This document shows positions 60,714 through 64,000 of a stretch of DNA of 64,000 bases, one piece after another (the stretch's first letter is position 1; each line of letters starts with the position of its first letter). Made by a program: the position numbers and the translations under genes. The notes below the pieces were generated by a model. That model worked only from the letters and a program-made list of their open reading frames with translations, had not been told where the DNA came from and did not search any database. Source of the DNA: Flavobacteriales bacterium (GTDB lineage: Bacteria > Bacteroidota > Bacteroidia > Flavobacteriales > JABDKJ01); NCBI GenBank assembly GCA_013002285.1, contig JABDKJ010000035.1, positions 1 through 64,000 of the forward strand, in the 5' to 3' direction.

Positions 60714-61544
60714 ATGAACGATCTGATCAAATTTTTATCAAAATTCTATTTTTTCATCCTATTCCTCATTTTACAAGTCATTTGTTTATCTATTGTTTTT
60801 AGTAATAATGGAATGAGCTATCAGCAAAATGCATTTTTTTCATTGAGTAACAATGCCATTGCATGGATCAACAAAAAGACCAATGGCATCACAGAATATT
60901 TTGATCTGCAAGATGAAAATGAAAGGCTTGCTGAAGAAAATCGAAAACTCAAAGAAAGTCAAGGAAGCAGTTTCAAAGCTATAGAAGGCGACCTTTATTT
61001 AAAGAACGATACAGTCTGGAAACGACAATATCGCTTTCTCACAGCCAACGTTATTAGTGGGACGTTATTTCAAGACAAGAACTATTTCACGCTTGACCGA
61101 GGAAGTGAAGACGGTGTGTTCAATAAAAGAGGAGTGATCTCCGCAGATGGTATTGTTGGCAGGATAGTGGCTGTTTCAGAGCACTATTCTATTGTGGAAT
61201 CTGTTATCAGCGAGACATTCAGCACTGGGGCATATATTCCCCGAACTGGTCATTTAGGGTTTTTGAAATGGAACAAAGACCCAGAATACACCCTTTTAAC
61301 TGAAGTGGTCGTAAGCGCACCTATCGCCATTGGAGACCAGGTCATGTCCAAAGACGGCTCGGGATACTTTCCACCAGACACTCCAATTGGAGAGGTCGTA
61401 GAGATCGAAGAAAATGAAGGTGAGCCTTACTACAATATCAAACTTAAATTGAAAACCGATTTCACAAAACTAAAGAGGGTTTACATTGTATCGAACGAAT
61501 ATCAAGAGGAATTGATGCACCTCCAAAAAGAGATCACACCATGA
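60714..61544 (+). CDS. mreC: Rod shape-determining protein MreC
   Basis: A periplasmic scaffold that activates the PBP2/RodA elongation pair. The 276-residue protein has a cytoplasmic start, one transmembrane helix (about 13-33), a coiled coil (about 60-82; DLQDENERLAEENRKLKES), and the paired beta-barrel domain (about 100-260), with GIVGRIVAVSEHYSIVESV and the SKDGSGYFPPDTPIGEV motif. It lies 25 bases after mreB and overlaps mreD by four bases. Confidence 0.95.
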   Translation: MNDLIKFLSKFYFFILFLILQVICLSIVFSNNGMSYQQNAFFSLSNNAIAWINKKTNGITEYFDLQDENERLAEENRKLKESQGSSFKAIEGDLYLKNDTVWKRQYRFLTANVISGTLFQDKNYFTLDRGSEDGVFNKRGVISADGIVGRIVAVSEHYSIVESVISETFSTGAYIPRTGHLGFLKWNKDPEYTLLTEVVVSAPIAIGDQVMSKDGSGYFPPDTPIGEVVEIEENEGEPYYNIKLKLKTDFTKLKRVYIVSNEYQEELMHLQKEITP

Positions 61545-62053
61545 GCGGTCTTGACCCAAAACATATTGGCCGCTTCTTTTTATTGATCTTTCTTCAAGGA
61601 TTTTTTCTTGTGAATGCAGCTCTTTTTGATGGCCTTGCCATTCCTTTCCTTTATGTCTTCATCATTTTGAAATTACCTGTGGACATCAATCGAGTCTTAC
61701 TTCTGGTCATTTGTTTTATTTCGGGTTTAAGTGTGGACCTGTTTTATCACACTCTAGGGTTGCATGCCGCAGCATGTGTTCTAATGGGGTTCATTAGGCC
61801 TGGTATCCTGAACGCTCTGCAGCCAAGAGATGGCTATGATGCAGGAGCATCCATAGGCATATCAAGTATGGGCTTTGGATGGTTCTTCATCTACTCCGTA
61901 GCATTGATCTTTGCGCACCATTTCTATTTATTCTTCTTGGAGATCTTTAGCTTTTCTTACATACCAAGAACTCTGTTAAAGGTGTTTCTAAGTACGGCTT
62001 ACACTTTTATACTCATACTTCTCGTGCATTTAATCTTCAGTAAAAGGCGTTGA
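61541..62053 (+). CDS. mreD: Rod shape-determining protein MreD
   Basis: A small inner-membrane partner of MreC. The 170-residue protein is mostly hydrophobic with about five helices, and shows the pattern seen in Bacteroidota MreD (ISGLSVDLFYHTLGLHAAACVLMGFIRP). Sequence conservation in this family is low, but the position between mreC and mrdA makes the call firm. It overlaps mreC by four bases (ATGA) and mrdA by four (TTGA). Confidence 0.93.
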   Translation: MSGLDPKHIGRFFLLIFLQGFFLVNAALFDGLAIPFLYVFIILKLPVDINRVLLLVICFISGLSVDLFYHTLGLHAAACVLMGFIRPGILNALQPRDGYDAGASIGISSMGFGWFFIYSVALIFAHHFYLFFLEIFSFSYIPRTLLKVFLSTAYTFILILLVHLIFSKRR

Positions 62054-63846
62054 ATCTAAGCGACAGGAAATATGTGATATTGATCATTTTTGCCTTTGTG
62101 GCATTGCTGTTCATAGGCAAGCTATTCTTTATTCAGATCATCAATGACGACTGGAAAAAAAAGGCCGCCCACATTACGGAGTCTGCACGTACGATCTATC
62201 CTGCCAGAGGCATCGTTTACGATAGGAATGGCAAGATCATCGTAGACAATATTGCCGCTTTTGACCTAATGGTCCTACCAAAACAGCTTAAGGAGTTTGA
62301 CACATTGAAGCTGGCGGACTTGACCGACCTAAGTGTTGAGGATATAAAAGAACGTATAGCCAAAGCCACGAAATATAGTAGATACAAGGCATCAGAATTC
62401 CTTACCCAGATCAGCGGAAATGATTTTGTTCCCATTAAGGAAAGCCTTTCAGAATTTCCCGGATTCTTTAGTAGGGACAGAACATTACGCGCCTATCCTT
62501 ATAACGCGGCTCCCCACATTTTTGGATACGTTGGCGAGGTTTCACAAAAAACGATCGATGATGATCCCTATTACAGATCTGGTGATTACATCGGTACAAG
62601 TGGGATCGAAAAAAGCTATGAAACGGCATTAAGAGGGAAACGTGGAGTGGAATACGTACTTGTGGACGTGTTCAATAACGTTAAAGGAAAATACAACAAT
62701 GGTGCATACGACACTGTATCGGTAAATGGGCTCGACCTCATATCAACAATAGACATTGAACTGCAAGCATATGGCGAAAGGCTAATGGAGAATAAGAGAG
62801 GCAGTATCGTTGCAATAGAACCAAGTACGGGAGAGGTTTTGTGTATAGTGAATAATCCAGACTATGACCCCAATCTATTGGTAGGCAGAATACGTTCGAA
62901 GAATTACCGCATGCTCAGGAATGACACTTTGAAGCCATTATTTAATCGGGCCCTTCAAGCTCAGTATCCTCCTGGAAGCACTTTTAAATTAATACAAGCT
63001 CTTATCGGCTTGCAAGATGGCACACTTGACTTGAACACATATTACTCTTGTAATGGAGGATATTTTTTTGGAAGAAGAAGATTAGGCTGTCATAGTCATA
63101 GGTCCCCTGTTGGCCTGAACTATTCCATATCTACTTCATGTAACGCATACTATTGCAACGTCTTTAAAGATTATTTAGATAGTCATTCAAATACAGAAGA
63201 AGGATACTTGAATTGGCGAAACTACCTATCCAAATTTGGGATCGGCAACAAATTGGGAATAGACCTGCCTAGTGAGCAATCAGGTATATTGAAAGAGCCC
63301 TCATTTTACGACAAATATTATGGTAAAGGTGTCTGGAAACCACATACGATCATTAGTCTGGCAATTGGTCAGGGAGAATTGGGGGTAACACCACTACAGA
63401 TGGCAAATTATGCTAGTGCCATTGCAAATAGGGGATGGTTTAAAACTCCACATGTAGTGAAAAGAGTAGGGTCTAATGCCGATCAAAAATTCGATAAACG
63501 CGAAACAGGAATAAAGGAGGAGCACTTTGAAACTGTCGTCAATGGGATGTATTCGGTGATTGAGGAAGGCACTGGCAGAGGCGTGCGATTTTCAGAAGAT
63601 ATTGAAGTATGCGGAAAAACGGGTACTGCTCAAAACCCCTTCGGGAAAGACCACAGTATTTTCATAGCATTTGCCCCAAAGGATGACCCAAAGATCGCTG
63701 TAGCCGTATATGTAGAAAATGTGGGATTCGGTTCTACCTGGGCAGCACCGATCAATAGCTTGATCATGGAAAAATACTTAACACGAACAACGAACAGACC
63801 AAGGGTTGAGAAAAAAATGTTGGAAGCAGATCTCTTATATAACTGA
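62050..63846 (+). CDS. mrdA: Penicillin-binding protein 2 (elongation transpeptidase)
   Basis: Cross-links peptidoglycan in side-wall growth together with RodA. The 598-residue protein has an N-terminal membrane anchor (about 8-28), the dimerisation domain with PARGIVYDRNGK (about 51-62), and the transpeptidase domain with Ser310-Thr-Phe-Lys313, the SxN triad Ser363-Cys-Asn365, and the Lys523-Thr-Gly525 motif. The start is TTG at 62050, overlapping the mreD stop (TTGA); no ATG is near. It shares one base with the rodA start. Confidence 0.95.
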   Translation: MNLSDRKYVILIIFAFVALLFIGKLFFIQIINDDWKKKAAHITESARTIYPARGIVYDRNGKIIVDNIAAFDLMVLPKQLKEFDTLKLADLTDLSVEDIKERIAKATKYSRYKASEFLTQISGNDFVPIKESLSEFPGFFSRDRTLRAYPYNAAPHIFGYVGEVSQKTIDDDPYYRSGDYIGTSGIEKSYETALRGKRGVEYVLVDVFNNVKGKYNNGAYDTVSVNGLDLISTIDIELQAYGERLMENKRGSIVAIEPSTGEVLCIVNNPDYDPNLLVGRIRSKNYRMLRNDTLKPLFNRALQAQYPPGSTFKLIQALIGLQDGTLDLNTYYSCNGGYFFGRRRLGCHSHRSPVGLNYSISTSCNAYYCNVFKDYLDSHSNTEEGYLNWRNYLSKFGIGNKLGIDLPSEQSGILKEPSFYDKYYGKGVWKPHTIISLAIGQGELGVTPLQMANYASAIANRGWFKTPHVVKRVGSNADQKFDKRETGIKEEHFETVVNGMYSVIEEGTGRGVRFSEDIEVCGKTGTAQNPFGKDHSIFIAFAPKDDPKIAVAVYVENVGFGSTWAAPINSLIMEKYLTRTTNRPRVEKKMLEADLLYN

Positions 63847-64000
63847 TGGTAAAAAGGAAAGAAGGCATATTCGGAACTTTTGATATCCCTTTGCTCATCG
63901 CTTTTTTATTGTTGATGTTCATGGGTTGGTTCAACATCTATTCTGCAGGCTTATCCTTAGACCATCCTTCCATTTTTGACTCCTCCAGGGAATATGGAAA
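63846..64000 (+). CDS. rodA: Rod shape-determining protein RodA, 3' end outside the window
   Basis: The first 51 codons of a SEDS-family glycosyltransferase that polymerises lipid II in cell elongation. The visible part has a short basic cytoplasmic start (MVKRKEGIFGTFD), the first transmembrane helix (about 15-33), and the family motif MGWFNIYSAGLS. The ATG overlaps the mrdA stop by one base (TGATG). The gene is cut by the right edge, and its identity follows from the motif together with its place after mrdA. Confidence 0.9.
   Translation, partial: MVKRKEGIFGTFDIPLLIAFLLLMFMGWFNIYSAGLSLDHPSIFDSSREYG

Overview
The window is ordinary core chromosome from a member of the Bacteroidota, most likely a Flavobacteriales-type organism. 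The evidence is: several cell-surface proteins ending in type IX secretion system (T9SS) sorting domains, together with a PorZ-like T9SS component; a SusC/hemoglobin-type TonB receptor with a carboxypeptidase-regulatory-like N-terminus; a DUF4270 lipoprotein; menaquinone synthesis; and Bacteroidota promoters (TTG, 18-20 nt, TAnnTTTG) with no obvious Shine-Dalgarno sequences. I see no transposase, integrase, phage gene, CRISPR array or rRNA. Genes are densely packed with many short overlaps, and several genes start with GTG or TTG.

Layout. 1-2851: tyrosine catabolism (homogentisate dioxygenase cut by the left edge, then 4-hydroxyphenylpyruvate dioxygenase) and a small secreted protein. 2828-7497 (mostly minus): uridine kinase, purQ, a polytopic membrane protein, purD and a membrane-anchored redoxin, plus one small plus-strand membrane protein. 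7669-10392: dCMP deaminase, a C-terminal processing protease and Mn-type superoxide dismutase. 10406-14809 (minus): a glycogen-synthase N-terminal-domain protein, DUF4270 lipoprotein, glmS and a small secreted protein. 14905-19036: panC, panD, a flippase-like membrane protein, a heptose-1-phosphate adenylyltransferase and radA. 19080-27820 (minus): two large T9SS cargo proteins with a 3'-5' exonuclease between them, a conserved hypothetical, a serine hydrolase, lipB and a sugar-phosphate isomerase. 27925-38001: lysS, another T9SS protein, oligopeptidase B, a TonB receptor, recO and porZ. 38057-38313: two convergent tRNA genes, Arg(UCG) and Leu(CAA).

38491-47444 is one long plus-strand block: prs, rplY, pth, then menF, menD, menB, a fused menC-menE gene and a bifunctional DAHP synthase/chorismate mutase. 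Chorismate supply and its conversion to the naphthoquinone head group are therefore encoded together. 47502-50999 is nrdB-nrdA (class Ia ribonucleotide reductase, minus), preceded by a 548-base gene-free stretch with a terminator hairpin and other inverted repeats. 51548-55827 holds an outer-membrane barrel, two kynurenine-branch enzymes (3-hydroxyanthranilate dioxygenase and ACMS decarboxylase) and a long PurF-like amidotransferase. 55989-57822 (minus) holds a Pycsar-effector-like membrane protein and a MacB/FtsX permease. 57987-64000 is purH followed by the rod-shape operon mreB-mreC-mreD-mrdA-rodA, with rodA cut by the right edge.

The most notable points are the MenC-MenE fusion, the structured leader with an intrinsic terminator in front of nrdBA, the orphan PycTM-like protein without a cyclase beside it, a pair of palindromic intergenic repeats at 55858-55955, and a glycogen-synthase-like protein lacking the C-terminal half of its fold. 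No clearly new multi-gene system is visible. Family assignments rest on motif recognition only; no database search was run.
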